A DNA stretch of 64,000 bases, from the NCBI RefSeq assembly GCF_905171765.1, contig NC_053392.1, positions 397,324,119 through 397,388,118 on the forward strand, read 5' to 3'. The notes under the pieces were generated by a model, which saw only the letters and a list, made by a program, of their open reading frames with translations, was not told the DNA's origin and did not search any database. Source of the DNA: Bufo bufo. Lineage: Eukaryota > Chordata > Amphibia > Anura > Bufonidae. The translations under genes were made by a program, and so were the position numbers. Below, in pieces: positions 9,410 through 21,414 of the stretch; the stretch's first letter is position 1; each line of letters begins with the position of its first letter.

Positions 9410-10975
9410 TGCAGGTTTCATTCTGTACTTAAATGGGAGAGATCCATATCAAAATGGGTCTTAAGGCTATATTCACATCTCCATTCGTGGCTCAGTAAAA
9501 AATGTTGTACATAATAGTACAGCAGAGGCATTGTCCCCCAAGAGACATACCCCAGGAGTACGAGACTGATCGCCCAAGATGAGGGGACCAAAATGCAGTC
9601 ACACTTCTCCAAAAGTGAGCAATTGGAGGACCTATCCAAAGCATGTGCTTAAAATCTGCTTCTAGGCACTGACACCTGGGACAAGCCGTGGAGACGACCC
9701 TGTCCCTCCTAAACAGACGGACTGGAGTTAGAAAAGACTGATGAATTATTTACAGCTGTGTTATTCTATTATTTATTGTGGGTGAAAAATGCAGATGTTA
9801 TTTGAATGAATAAATGTCATCGTCTACAAGAGTTGGAATCCATGCCTTCCATTTATCTATTATTTTCTTAGAGGAAGCGGTTATTTTTTTCAAAATGAGA
9901 TGAGAGTATATGAGTTAAACCAGATCTCTAGGGCCTTGGGATCTGAGGACACCTATTAAGGGAAATATATTGGGTCCTGGGGGAGGGGGGATCAAGTAGA
10001 CAACATATGCCTCAGCTGCAAGCACCTGTAAAATTGCTAGTGTCAGTGAAAAATGTTCTTGTACTTCCAAGTAGGAGAGTATGGTGTTGTAATCCCAGCC
10101 TCTTTCTAGAGACCTTTGACTTGTAATGTACCCAATTGGGGAAAACATAAGTTGTCCCATAGGGGCATCTCAGCCATCACCTTGGTGAAACCTGCTAGTT
10201 TTTTTTTCTCATTCCAAACCTGGACCGCCAATCAGTGTAGTGGAAGATGAGTGGGGCCGCCAAAAGCTGCCCCGCCCAAGATGGGCCAAAATATAGGTAA
10301 TTGCAGGTAAGAACACATGGGATTCTTTGAAGGAGGTCTCGCTAACATCCACCCATGAACACAGCTATTTCAACTGTCCAACAAGGTAGTAGAGATGGTA
10401 ATCTGGAAGTGACATTCCTGCACTATCCTTAGGCCGGGTCAGGGATTCAAAACTTAGTTTGAAGCAAGAGTCGTCCCACACAAAGGAAATGGTTAGAGAA
10501 TATTGTTGAAATATTCTTTTAGGAATCAGAATTTCACAATGTTGAAATGTATATAGGCATCAGTGGGACAACATTGCGTTAAATATGCTGAGTATGGGAT
10601 CGAGTGATCACAACCCCTAAATATTTTAAGTCTGAAACAATCTTGAGACCAGATATATGGAAACCGCTTCCCCCCCACATGTCAAGGGTATATAAACAGA
10701 TTTGTCCCAATATACCTGTAGTCCCAAATAGTCACCAAAATTATTAATAATATTGATGCCATGAGAAAGGAAAGTTCCAGGGTTAGAAAGAAAGAGGACC
10801 ATTTTGTCAGCATATAGGGTGACACTATCCTCATGGGAGGCATGAGTGATTCCCAAATACTGATCGTCCTGATGAAGATGGATAGCGCGGGCCTTAATGG
10901 TCACAAGTGGGGACAGCTCTGCCTTGTGCCTCTAAATAAAGGGAACCTCGGAGACAGCTCACCATTGATGAGTAA
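9410..10975 (-). pseudogene. L1-type LINE ORF2 fragment (reverse transcriptase to C-terminus)
   Basis: Read on the minus strand, several L1 ORF2 landmarks appear in order with frame breaks. 'LFRGTRQSCP' near 10930-10890 is the RT finger/palm motif. 'DSVTLYADKMVLFLSNP' in the frame 10626-10904 is the catalytic YADD box with the second Asp changed to Lys. 'FGDYLGLQVYWDKS' follows. 'LTRPKDSAGMSLPDYHLYY' lies near 10440-10380. 'CPRCQCLEADFKHMLW' near 9690-9640 is the cysteine-containing C-terminal segment. The endonuclease domain is absent and multiple stops and shifts are present, so this is a dead 5'-truncated copy. Confidence 0.82.
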
Positions 10976-11116
10976 TTGACTATATGAGGAATACTGTGCT
11001 ATTTTGTTCCATTAAAATGCTGGGTTCCCCGGCAGAAACTTTACCGACCCCATTATAATCAATAAGATCTGTCAGATGCTGTTTGTTTCTGTCACTAGAT
11101 GGAAATGACATTTCCA
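10976..11116. other. Short spacer before foldback element
   Basis: Nothing recognisable. Confidence 0.3.
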
Positions 11117-11119
11117 TTA

Positions 11120-11575
11120 GGCCTCTTTCACACGACAGTATGTCTTTTTCAGTGTTTTGCGGTCCGTTTTAAACGGATCCGTTGTTCCGTTTTTTGTTTC
11201 TGCTGTGTTTCCGTTCCGTTTTTCCGTATGGCATATACAGTGTACAGTAATTTCATAGAAAAAATTGGGCTGGGCATAACATTTTCAATAGATGGTTCCG
11301 CAAAAAACGGAACGGATACGGAAGACATACGGATGCATTTCCGTATGCATTCCGTTTTTTTGCGGACCCATAGACTTTAATGGAGCAACGGAACGTGATT
11401 TGCGGCCAAATATAGGAAATGTTCTATCTTTAAACGGAACGGAAATACGGAAACGGAATGCATACGGAACACATTCCGTTTTTTTTGCAGAACCATTGAA
11501 ATGAATGGTTCCGTATACGGACCGCAAAAAACGGCCCGCAAAACGGAAAAAAAAAACGGCCGTGTGAAAGAGGCC
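11120..11575. mobile_element. Foldback element, TWA-target, 456 bp
   Basis: The ends GGCCTCTTTCACACGAC and the inverse are flanked by perfect TTA (11117-11119, 11576-11578). The arms are full of 'acggaac' and 'ttccgt' wording and pair along most of the length. The interior 'gggctgggcataacatttt' is nearly identical to that of the element at 37611-38096. It ends 205 bp before the UST exon. PIF/Harbinger-like by target duplication only. Confidence 0.85.
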
Positions 11576-11780
11576 TTATTATCATGGTTCTGCTGCTATG
11601 ATAATATAATTAAAAACTGGTTGTGTGAACAGAACCTAATTCTGATATTCATTTGTTTTATACAAATTTAGATATGAACAACTATATAACTATATACGTT
11701 TACTATAAAAAAAAGTATTATTCTGATGTGACTAGATTATTTTTTTATTTTTAACGGTCCTACTATTCTTTTCTTTTTAG

Positions 11781-11878
11781 GATATCAATGAATGTATTCT
11801 GGAAAATTATGCAGAGTGTTCCAATCCAAGATTATTTTACATTATACCATATTTTTGTGGACAGCATCCCAAATGCAG
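11781..11878 (+). CDS. UST: UST exon (third from last)
   Basis: The exon encodes 32 complete codons plus two bases, reading DINECILENYAECSNPRLF then YIIPYFCGQHPKC. I recognise this as the central part of vertebrate uronyl 2-sulfotransferase, a Golgi type II membrane enzyme that transfers sulfate from PAPS to C2 of iduronic (and glucuronic) acid in dermatan/chondroitin sulfate. The acceptor is a long T-rich tract ending 'ttctttttag' (11771-11780). The donor is AG|GTAATT at 11879. The last two bases (AG) combine with the first base of the exon at 21415 to make Arg. PAPS-binding residues lie in earlier exons, which I could not find in 1-11780 and which are presumably left of the window. Confidence 0.95.
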
Positions 11879-12572
11879 GTAATTATAGTCCTCCAAAAAT
11901 CAAAGAAAACAGGGTTTATTTAGAGATATGTAATTGTTGTCTGGGAGTGGTTGGGGCTCATGCACACAACAAATTGATCAGAGCACTGAGTCAATTCAGG
12001 CTATGCAGACACTCCAAAGTGACAAGCAGACAATGGGCCCCTACACAGGGGAAGGGGGGAGTATACTTATTTAAAATATAACTTTTAATATGGTCTAGAA
12101 AATACAGAATAATAAGACTCACTACACAATGTAAACATACAACACAAATAGGACCAAATTAATGGTGCCTTGCTGGTATAGACAAAAAATTCTGCTCCGC
12201 CCGTAAAGAGGCGAACAGTCTTACCAGACCCTTTGTAGATGATGGGAAGGTCCTTAGGTTACAGGAGGCAGGAGACACTCAGTGTATGCCGTGCGGGAGT
12301 AAGTGCATCTGTATAGCCGGGCAGATGGAGTAATAGGACTGGTCCTATATAACCCTATCAAGGTGAAGGGGGCTATTATGCTTCTACCTATCTACACGGA
12401 GCACTCGCCTTAGAAAAGGCGACCCCGTCCGGTAGCCTGTCCCTGTATTGGGCCTGGACCCTAAAACTACAAATAATTTACCAGTGATGCAAAATGATGA
12501 AGATGCTTCCAATGGTCTCCCGACGTGGCACGTTTCTGTCCGTGACTCTTCAGGGGAACGACTGCAGGAAGG
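11879..12572. other. UST intron, no element identified in first part
   Basis: Intron sequence with no recognised gene or clear repeat boundary. Confidence 0.5.
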
Positions 12573-12872
12573 TGACAAATAGATAGCCACAGGTGTCTGA
12601 CCTGAGGCTGAATAGACACTGGAGAAAAGGGACAAGCTGGTTAGGGGTAACAACGTAATTAAACAGCGGCTGGTGGTTAATTACATTGTTACCTCTAACC
12701 AGAAGGGTCTCATCTATTTAGGGATTATTTGTATCCCCCGGACCGTCCAGTACAGGACTACCCCTCCTGTGCAACACTGCATCCCACCCTGGGATAGCAG
12801 GGCACAAGCTCTTACAGCTTGTCCCTTTCTCCAGTGTCTATTTAGCCTCAGGTCAGACACCTGTGGCTTTCT
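12573..12872. repeat. Foldback repeat
   Basis: Outer arms: 'gccacaggtgtctgacctga' (from about 12587) and its inverse ending near 12871. An inner adjacent palindrome at 12640-12705 pairs 'ggttaggggtaacaacgtaa' with 'ttacattgttacctctaacc'. No target duplication could be assigned, so superfamily is unknown. Confidence 0.65.
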
Positions 12873-12978
12873 AATTGTTCTAATATATATTTAATAACCC
12901 ATCTATACTGTTTTGTTATGTAAACTAATTTGCATAAATATGAAAGACATAGCACATGTGATTAGTCTACTTTCCATC

Positions 12979-13141
12979 ATGAACAGCGCCATCTATTGGA
13001 TACATAGTCTTATGTCCTACAGTCTGCAGACTATTATCATTTTCCTCATGGACAGCGCCATCTATTGGATACATAGTCTTATGTCCTACAGTCTGCAAAC
13101 TATTATCATTTTCCTCATGGACAGCGCCATCTATTGGACAG
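12979..13141 (+). repeat. 69-bp tandem repeat, about 2.4 copies
   Basis: Units start at 12979, 13048 and 13117 with 'atg(g/a)acagcgccatctatt'. Because 69 is divisible by three, the frame stays open and repeats a 23-residue peptide, which explains the open frame at 12913-13185. It is not considered a gene. Confidence 0.85.
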
Positions 13142-14640
13142 CTGAAACACTGTTTGCAATATCTTGGCCATATTTATGCAAATGAACTTACTTGACAAAA
13201 CATTATAGAAAGGTTATTTGAATTGACTTGTAGTTCGGGCAATTAGAAAACAGAACATTTTTATGCAGCCCTCTTAAGCAGTGAAAGAGGAGTTATCTAG
13301 CGTAAAAAAAAAATATATAATAATTACAATTGTTTTCACCCTAACGACAGGTGCACAGGACTCCCTAGAATTCCGAAATAGACCAATATTGAGACTTACT
13401 GGCACTCTCCTTTTGGATAGAGAGCTAGTGTAATATGTTTCAGGCTGCCACTGTGAGGTATGCTGATGGTACCTGTCTCACAGATAGGACATTGGCTTGC
13501 ATGTACCTTGCTTATGGCATATATCCTTCAGTTAAAAAAAGAACTGTTGTCTATTGTCATTTTGGTAATAAGAAGTTATAAATGGTAGGAAAGGAACTAT
13601 ATAATAAGTGGTTATTAATATTAGGTAAAGACAAAAAAAACTATTTGTTTGTTCTTTGTGTTTGTTTGTCTGTTATTTATACACAATTATAGGCACGTGT
13701 GTCTCTTTGTCAGTATTGTAACCAACATAAATGTATCTCACACCAGTTGTGATTAACACCCCCCCAGCTGGTGACTATGGCAATCCTCAGTGTTTTATGA
13801 TTTTATGGCCTATGTCAAATGGACATAGGCCAAAACGCGTGGATGCATGTCCGCGTGACATCTGAGTCCATGTGACAAGGGCTCTATGCTGGAAAATAAC
13901 TGATCAGGCATATCCCAATGTATTCTGAATGGAAAGAAATCCGTTCAGTTTGCATCAGGATGTCATCTCTTCCGCGAAACGAGAGTATAAAAGCCTACAT
14001 TGGCAAAAAAATACAAATGTTGTGGAATTTAGTCTATGGCGATTCAAAATATAAATTTGTTCAGCACAAAATGGATTTTATGATGGAAGAGTAGTAAAAC
14101 GTTATTAAAGTATATAAATTTGGTATCGTGATGTATCAGCACACAATACACCAGGGTCTCGTAGCTGTGTGTCAGCTGCGTGCCGCTCTCTCTGTCCGAA
14201 GTGAACAAACTCATGCTCGCACTCATCGCAGCGCATCCGGCCAGCAAGTACAGGAACAGAAGGAGATGATGTCAGATGGATGACAAGTAGGGGGCGGGGC
14301 GCAGGCGGCGGCCGGCGCCCCCAGGCAGAGTGCGCTCTACGCGGTGGCCTACTCTGCTTATGGGTGGCGCCGGCCCTGCATTGATAGGTGACTGGGCAGT
14401 ATGTAATACTACATCTCATTTGCACTAGCTTTGGCAGGGAGAGTGAGAAGCCATATGCAGCTCATCAGAAGCTGGATGCTCATCAATTGGTGGAGTTCAA
14501 CCAATATGCTTATTCAGTGAAACATCTCCAAAAGACCGCCCTCCTATCCAGACCAGATTTCTGTTATAGTCAAACCTAACTGATTTAGGACTGACTGAAA
14601 TGGAATGATGCATTAGGTAGGTAAAACACATAAGAAAACT
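13142..14640. other. UST intron spacer
   Basis: No gene is supported. A GC-rich patch occurs at about 14285-14375 ('ggcgcaggcggcggccggcg'). A short inverted pair, 'ggcctatgtcaaatggacataggcc', sits at about 13807-13831. The 106-codon minus-strand frame 14105-14425 has no recognisable domain. Confidence 0.4.
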
Positions 14641-15250
14641 AAGAAAAGAAAGAAGGGACGAGTACACCATGTAAAGAGGGAGAGTAGGAAAAAATACTCC
14701 ACACTAGACTCAAGAATTGGCCAAGTGGTAACACTCCCCAAGACACCTGCATTCTTTTTACTCCATCATAGTGAGATCCCTTTGTACAGAAAGTCAGTGG
14801 TGCCAAACTTCCGCTCCCACAATAGCAATGTGGCTCAATAAGGTTCAGGAGGTCATGAGAATGGAGGACCTAACAGCATCTAGAAGGAACATGCACACGA
14901 AATTCTACAAAACGTGGCGACATTGGATTGAGTTTAAAAACTCCCAGGAATTTAGATTACTGTCTGTATAGTTTTTTTTTTTTTTTTCCTCTCTTCCTCC
15001 TCCCTTCCACTTCCTTATCTCTGCCCTTCCTTTTCATCATACACTTGCCTTAAGGCTAGTCTTGGTAACTTCAACAGTGTATATTATTGCTGCCTACATC
15101 AGAGTATAATTAAGATTGCACCCTTCATAGGGTTTAGATACTTTAGTTGTCTAACATGTTTTCAAAAGGGCTACGACCCACTAAAAATGTCATTGCCTTC
15201 TATAATGTTTTATTGAAAAATTTTAATAAAGAATAAAAAAAGAAAAAAGA
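14641..15250 (+). pseudogene. L1-type LINE 3' end (ORF2 C-terminus and tail)
   Basis: The frame ending at 14971 reads 'APTIAMWLNKVQEVMRMEDL' and then 'KFYKTWRHWIEF', the typical last residues of L1 ORF2. It is followed by a T-rich stretch, a 3' UTR-like region and an A-rich terminus with 'ttttaataaagaataaaaaa' at about 15220-15240. Only the extreme C-terminus is present, so this is a 5'-truncated insertion in the sense direction of UST. Confidence 0.75.
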
Positions 15251-15399
15251 ATCGGCTAAGTGGGAATTGTCTAAGAATATGTCACTCAACCTCCAAGAGA
15301 GTATCAAAGCCTGTTCAATATCACCCTTTGCCATATTGAATTTATATTAAAACTACATCATGAAGCTGGTTGAAAATGGAAAGTTTCTTAGTTTAAAAA

Positions 15400-15625
15400 A
15401 AATATGGGAGTTCATTTACGAACAGATCTACGCCACTTTTGTGGTGTATATCTGGTGCAGATTCTGTTGCATGCCATGTTGCGACTTCCCAGCTCACGCT
15501 ACGTCTAAAAAAGGGGGCGTGGTCCATCTCATTCATCATTTTCTTCAACTGGTTTAGACGTAGTTGAAGATCTACCGCCAGCGCAGGGGCTTATTAAGAC
15601 CGGTGTCTAAAATGTTCCCCATAAT
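15400..15625. repeat. Degraded dispersed repeat
   Basis: Contains 'tctacgccacttttgtggt' and 'gtttagacgtagttg', wording related to the repeats at 16470-16880 and 39350-39660 (size-selective words such as 'gccactttagaaaagtggc'). Boundaries are approximate and the superfamily is unknown. Confidence 0.4.
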
Positions 15626-15855
15626 TATTAAGAACTAAAGGGCATCCCTAGGCCCTGCTCTCATGTTGAAAAGGTATAGTAAGTGGGGGATAAGTCATTG
15701 GCAGTGGAAATTACTATTGTTAGTGAACTGAAAAAACATGTCTTTCAAAACCTGTATTGGTGGCAGGAGTATCTGAATGTTTCCACAAGAAAAAATAAAT
15801 GCCCGCAGGAGACTGAAAGTCAGGGATAACTAATCAAGGCATCATGATTCCTTAT

Positions 15856-16214
15856 AGGGGTATTTTAGGATTTCATTATTGATGGCCACAATGCTATTGT
15901 ATATTGCATTGTGTTTCTTTTATTTTTATGGCCCATCAATATGTGAACAGCGGGGGTCCAACACCCCACACACACCAATCAGCTGTTCTGCAGTAGCCTT
16001 GGCACCAAGTGCCAGAACTGCACAGCTCTGTTCATTGTGTCATCGATGGGAGCAGGGCTGCAATACCTAGCTGCGTCTATAGCACACTGGATAGAGCTGT
16101 GTAGTTCTGCCACTCCTGCAGATCAGCTGATGAGGTGCTGAGTGTCGGACTGATCAGATATTGATGGCTTGTCTTGAGGATAGGCCATAAAAAGTAAAAA
16201 CCTGAAACACCCCT
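15856..16214. mobile_element. TTAA-type foldback element
   Basis: The right end reads 'gaaacacccct' before TTAA (16215-16218). The left end is AGGGGTATTTTAGG after TTAT (15852-15855). The termini carry 'attgatggcc' and 'gatattgatggcttgtc', wording shared with the family at 41150-41525, 55655-55906 and 62798-63986. Confidence 0.6.
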
Positions 16215-16469
16215 TTAATGCTATTCTCCCAAAATATAATTGTGCTAGAATGGGTTGGACCCGTGGCAGTGTTTCAAAGAGTGACAATCTTAACTGAGGA
16301 GAAATCAGAGGTTGCATATTATAGTGCACAAAGACAAGGGATGAGAAGAAGCTTCTGCAAAGGGAAAAGGACTGGTGCAAAGTAAGACCAGTGATAAAAT
16401 GGTATTTGGTCAATTGTTTTGCATACTCTTGTAGTTACAGAACTGTTGACGATGGGATAAGGAGAACTG

Positions 16470-16880
16470 TCTACTGAGGGACATTTCTCAAGACTGATAT
16501 TCCCATATGCTGGTCTTGATCCCTCTGTGCTTAAGTGAGTTGCGTGTAATTTATTAAGAGGCAGATGTCATTTAATAAATCAGAATCATCCCTGGCAGTC
16601 AATGCGAGAGAAACTGAAGTCTATGCTAGCAAGGGGCTGGAATATACTTCCGCTATAACTTAGACCAATTTTTTAGAGTAAGTTATAGTAAATCTGGCAG
16701 TCTGTGCTAAGCCCACCAACTCATTAAAACCGTCCCTTTTCTTGCCACTTTAGAAAAGTGGCGAGGAGCTTCAAAAGTCAAAATTTTTACACACAAACGG
16801 CGTGCGCCATATTTTGTGACTTTTGTATGCCACTGTGGTGGCGTAAAGTCATTAGCAAATTCCACTCACTGTTTCAGATC
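16470..16880. repeat. Degraded dispersed repeat with hairpin
   Basis: Starts near 'acatttctcaagactgat' and holds a stem 'gccactttagaaaagtggc' near 16745. Similar wording occurs at 39350-39660. Boundaries uncertain. Confidence 0.4.
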
Positions 16881-17206
16881 CAAATGACAGTCCCAATCTA
16901 GTGCCCACATAAATAAACTGCATGCCAAAAGGATGCATGTCAATCGTGAAGACCAATGCAACCATTCCTCTTCATCCCAGATTGCCTGCCAAGAGGATTG
17001 CCTGGAAAGAATACTATAGTAATATATTCAGTTTGAAGGTGCACCACATAAACTTCTCATCCCTCACCTATCCAGTTTTTTTAATGCCGACTTATGTAAG
17101 TGGTAGAATTAAGAAACATTAGCAGGAAGCAGCTGCATAATGGTAGTATGGTTTCAGCCAAACATAAAGGGCTAAGATATCTCTGTCAGAATATAGGCTC
17201 TGTAAA

Positions 17207-18931
17207 GGGCCCTTTACATGGACAGATAATTGGGACAATTACTCGGAAGTAGCATTCCTAGTAACACTCATTCCTGATAATTGCTCAGTGTAAGGCCTCA
17301 TGCACACGACCGTTTTTTTTGCGGTCCGCAAAAACGGGGTCCGTGATCCGTGTCTGTTTTTTCTTCCTTGGGTCTTCCTTGATTTTTGGAGGATCCACGG
17401 ACATGAAGAAAACGTCGTTTTGGTGTCCGCCTGGCCGTGCGGAGCCAAACGGATCCGTCCTGACTTACAATGCAAGTCAATGGGGACGGATCCGTTTGAC
17501 GTTTACACAATATGGTGCAATTGCAAACGGATCCGTTCCCCATTGACTTTCAATGTAAAGTCAGGAGTTAATATACTATAGGAGTTTTCTCCAATCCGAT
17601 GGTATATTTTAACTTGAAGCGTCCCCATCACCATGAGAACGCCTCTATGTTAGAATATACCATCGGATTTGAGTTAGATCGTCAAAACTCAGATCCGACA
17701 GTATATTCTAACACAGAGGCATTCCCATAGTGATGGGGACGCTTCAAGTTAGAATATACTAAGAGCTGTGTACATGACTGCTGCCTGGCAGCACCAGATC
17801 TCTTACAGGGGGCTGTGATCAGCACAATTAACCCCTCAAGTGCCGCACCTGAGGGGTTAATTGTGCGTATCATAGCCCCCTGTAAGAGATCAGGTGCTGC
17901 CAGGCAGGAGGGGGCAGACCCCCCTCCCCTGTATTTAACTCATTGGTGGCCAGTGCGGCCCCCCTCCCTCCCCTGTATTTAACTCATTGGTGGCCAGTGC
18001 GGCCCCCCTCCCTCCCCTGTATTTAACTCATTGGTGGCCAGTGCGGCCTCCCCTCTTCCCCCCCCCTCCCTAATTAAAATCACCCCCCCCATCGGAGCCC
18101 CAGCGATTAAACTGGGACTCCAATCGGAACTCTCCGCTGCCACCAATGATGGGGGAAGGTGATTTTAATTAGGGGGGGGAGAGGGGAGGCCGCACTGGCC
18201 ACCAATTATGGGGGGGTGATTTTAATTAGGGAGGGGGGGGGGAGAGGGGAGGCCGCACTGGCCACCAATGAGTTAAATACAGGGGAGGGAGGGGGGCCGC
18301 ACTGGCCACCAATGAGTTAAATACAGGGGAGGGAGGGGGGCCGCACTGGCCACCAATGAGTTAAATACAGGGGAGGGGGGTCTGCCCCCTCCTGCCTGGC
18401 AGCACCTGATCTCTTACAGCACCGCGATCCGTCTGTGTGAAAGTAGCCTACGGATCACGGACGCAGATGCCAATCTTGTGTGCATCCGTGTTTTTTCTAC
18501 GGACCCATTGACTTAAATGGGTCCGTGAACCATTGTCCGTCAAAAAAATAGGACAGGTCCTATTTTTTTGACTGACAGGAAACACAGATCACGGCCACGG
18601 ATGAACAACGGTGCATTTTCCGAGTTTTCAACGGACCCATTGAAAGTCAATGGGTCCGCAGAAAATCACGGAAAACGGAACAACGGCCACGGATGCACAC
18701 AACGGTAGTGTGCATGAGGCCTAAGGAAGCACTGATCACCTGATGAAAAAGTGTGTGTATCAGATGAAAACATTGTTGATGCAGACAACAAAATCGTTTC
18801 TGGCCAGCAGATCATGCTGTGTGAACAGGGAAACAATGATTCTTCATGGGGACAAATGATCCAGCAGTGATCATCATGTCTATACAGAGGATAAGATAAT
18901 TTCCTGCTGAGGTGGCCTGTGTAAAGGGGCA
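17207..18931. mobile_element. Foldback element invaded by the 1.4-kb foldback
   Basis: Left end GGGCCCTTTACATGG and right end CTGTGTAAAGGGGC are inverse to each other. Between them 'actgatcacctgatgaaaa' and similar words flank the insertion at 17294-18721, which is bordered by TAA. A related right end is at about 52262-52277. Low confidence in exact ends. Confidence 0.55.
17294..18721. mobile_element. Giant foldback element with inverted minisatellite core, 1428 bp
   Basis: The ends GGCCTCATGCACACGACCGT and inverse are flanked by perfect TAA (17291-17293, 18722-18724). The arms pair almost along the whole length: 'agaatataccatcggat', then 'tctcttacagggggctgtga', then 'acctgaggggttaattgtg'. 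Near the centre, 3 tandem copies of an approximately 43-bp unit containing 'attggtggccagtgcggcc' (about 17925-18045) face inverse copies (about 18180-18375). No coding capacity. Close relative of 23427-25565. Confidence 0.88.
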
Positions 18932-18934
18932 TTA

Positions 18935-19102
18935 GGGTCCATTCACACGTCCGTAAGTGTTTTGCAGATTCACAAACGGAATTGCGGACCCGGAAGTGCG
19001 GATCCGCAATTCCGGATCCAGGCAGAACATCGTAGAAATGAATAGGTCCGCAATTCCGTTCTGCAAAATGCGGAACAGAATTGCGGACGTGTGAATGGAC
19101 CC
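18935..19102. mobile_element. Small TWA-target foldback element, 168 bp
   Basis: Ends GGGTCCATTCACACGTCCGT and inverse, flanked by TTA at 18932-18934 and 19103-19105. The right TTA is also the first three bases of the TTAA bounding the next element. Its ends resemble the hairpin inside each 191-bp satellite unit at 32341-33540. Confidence 0.88.
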
Positions 19103-19106
19103 TTAA

Positions 19107-20638
19107 AGAGCACCTTTCATGGTTCCAGACTAGGGTTGTTTCGATACCAAAATTTTGATTTGGTTTCGATACCATAAAAAAAGTATTGCGATACTCAATA
19201 CCACGCAAAAAAAGTAAAACGTCGAAAAAAGCTGCGTGCATTCCGCATTTTATGGAACGTCCGGCCCATAATCGAACAGTCCTATACTATTTTTTGGGGG
19301 GACAAGGTGACTAAAAGAAAAATGGCGCGGTTTTTATTTATTTTTCTTTTACGGAGTTCACCGCCTAGGAGATTTTTTTTTAAATATTTTTAAGTTTGGA
19401 CTTTTCAGACGTGGCGATATGTAATATATTTTATATGTAAAATTGGGAAAGGGGGGGGTTAATACTGGTGTGTGTTTTTTTTTTCTTTTTCTTTTTTTTT
19501 TACTTTAATAACTATTGCCCTTAGGGGCTAGAACCTGGGATCTTTTAATCCCTTGTCCTATTCACCCTAATAGAGCTCTATTAGGGTGAATAGAACTTCA
19601 CACTCTCCCCGCTGCCCTGTGCATAGTGAACACAGCAGCAGGGAGCGGACTATGGCAGCCAGGGCTTCAGTAGCGTCCTGGCTGCCATGGTAACCGATCG
19701 GAGCCCCAGGATTACACTGCTGGGGCTCTGATCAGAAACTGCCACTGCACCACCAATGAGAGTCGGTGAGGGGACTCTGTGGCCACTGCCACCAATGATT
19801 TTAATACTGGGGGGAGCACTGCACCACCAATGACTTAATACTGGGGGGGGAGGGGAGAGCGCACTGCGCTACCAATGATTTTAATACTGGGAAGGGGGGG
19901 TGCACTGCGCCACCAATGTTTTTAACACTGTGGGGGTGTGGGGGGGCACACTGCGCCACCAATGATAATTAACGTTTAATACAAATACAGGCAGCAGAAA
20001 CACATCTCCCCTCTTCTTCGTTCCCATTGGTGGCAGAAGCACAGGGGGGAGGGAGAGACTGTTTCCTTCTTCCCTGTGCTGCTGAGGGAACATGGCCTCT
20101 CTGATACTGGGCTGTGCAGTAGCACCGCCTAGTATCGATAAAAGGCAAATCCTGGGCTAAAAGTATCGATTGGGTATCGAAAATTCGATACCCGAAACAA
20201 CCCTAGTCCAGACATTAAGAAATAAGTAGCAGGTTATGTAGGGCATAGTCCATGTATGTAAGATCGCTTACAATTTTTTCTGGGCGCAGCTCTGTTCACC
20301 TGCTGTGCCCCTGCTCACTTCTCCCTCCTGGTATGCGCAGTCCAGTCACAGCCAGGAAGAAGGTGAGTTGTTTTTTCTCCCTGGCTGTGATGCACTCCAC
20401 TGCGATTGGCTACAGCCAGGGAGAAGGAGACGCCCATTGAGAAACAGGGCAGTCTCCTACTCCCTGTACCGATGCTATTCATTAGCATACCAGGAGGGAG
20501 AAGTGAGCAGGGGCACAGCAGGTGAACAGAGTGGCGCCCAGAAAAAATTGTAAGCGATCTTACATACATGGACTATGCCCTACATAACCTGCTACTTACA
20601 CCGTATTTCATAATGTCTGGACCCATGAAAGGTCCTCT
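19107..20638. mobile_element. TTAA-type foldback element invaded by hAT
   Basis: Left end AGAGCACCTTTCATGG and right end CCATGAAAGGTCCTCT lie between TTAA at 19103-19106 and 20639-20642. Without the nested hAT it is about 449 bp. Its arms ('gtaagatcgcttacaatttt', 'agggcatagtccatgtatgt') pair closely from 20217 to 20620. Confidence 0.85.
19131..20205. mobile_element. Non-autonomous hAT with TAGGGTTGTT ends, 1075 bp
   Basis: The ends TAGGGTTGTT and AACAACCCTA are flanked by near-identical 8-bp duplications (TTCCAGAC at 19123-19130, GTCCAGAC at 20206-20213). The interior includes a short tandem array of 'ccaccaatgattttaatact' units (about 19740-19960) and a stretch found inversely in the related copy 28782-31225. 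No transposase. Confidence 0.87.
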
Positions 20639-20753
20639 TTAAGGCAGCAAGATAAGGCTCTGTATGCATTTCCCCTGTCACTGTCGGGAGGCAAGGGGCT
20701 GTACTTTGTCTTCTTGAAAACTGTAGTATGATACTTGTGACATTTCTCTGTCA

Positions 20754-21072
20754 GGCCTAATGCACACAACCATATGTTTTGGTCCGCATCCAATCCGCAC
20801 TTTTTGCGGATGATCAGATGCAAATCAATTTGTCTCAGTGGGGCGGAAAAAGATGCCGACAGCACACCATGTGCTCCCCGCAACTGTATGTCCTTCCGCA
20901 GCCCCGGAAAAAAGGCAGAACATGTCCTATTCTTGTCACTTTTGCAGACAAGTATAGGACATGTTTACAGGAATGGAAAAAAAAATTGTCAGCATGCACA
21001 TGGCTGGGATCTGTGTTTTATGGATCGCCAATTTGCGGCCCATAAAAAGAATATGGTTGTGTGCATGAGGCC
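20754..21072. mobile_element. Foldback element with TCA duplication, 319 bp
   Basis: Ends GGCCTAATGCACACAACC and GGTTGTGTGCATGAGGCC, flanked by TCA on both sides (20751-20753, 21073-21075). Same terminal family as 17294 and 23427. Confidence 0.8.
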
Positions 21073-21414
21073 TCAGTTGACACATTCTTTTGAATTGCTA
21101 TAAGGCACGCACAGCCTTTTGCACTATATAAACGGAAAATACAGGATGCTTTATAGCTTCCCCCAGGTACAATGGAATAAAATATAGCTATATTATTTCC
21201 CTTCTATTTACCTAATTAATGAAACTGAAATTAATAAGATGATCAATGGGGTAGGGCTGTTTATCTTTTAAACCGAGAAGCTAATGCAGTAACACAAAAC
21301 AGTTTCTTGACATAAATTTATGGTGGGAATTGTGGTTTTGCAACAACTAGATGGCTGCAGGTTGGGCATCCCTGCTTTATACTATGTAATTACTCATATA
21401 TATGTTCCCTCTAG
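21073..21414. other. UST intron 3' part with acceptor
   Basis: Single-copy-looking A/T-rich intron. The acceptor 'tatgttccctctag' ends at 21414. Confidence 0.55.

Noticed and set aside
12913..13185. 90-codon frame with repeated 23-residue motif
   Set aside because: The 69-bp tandem repeat keeps the frame open; nothing else suggests coding.
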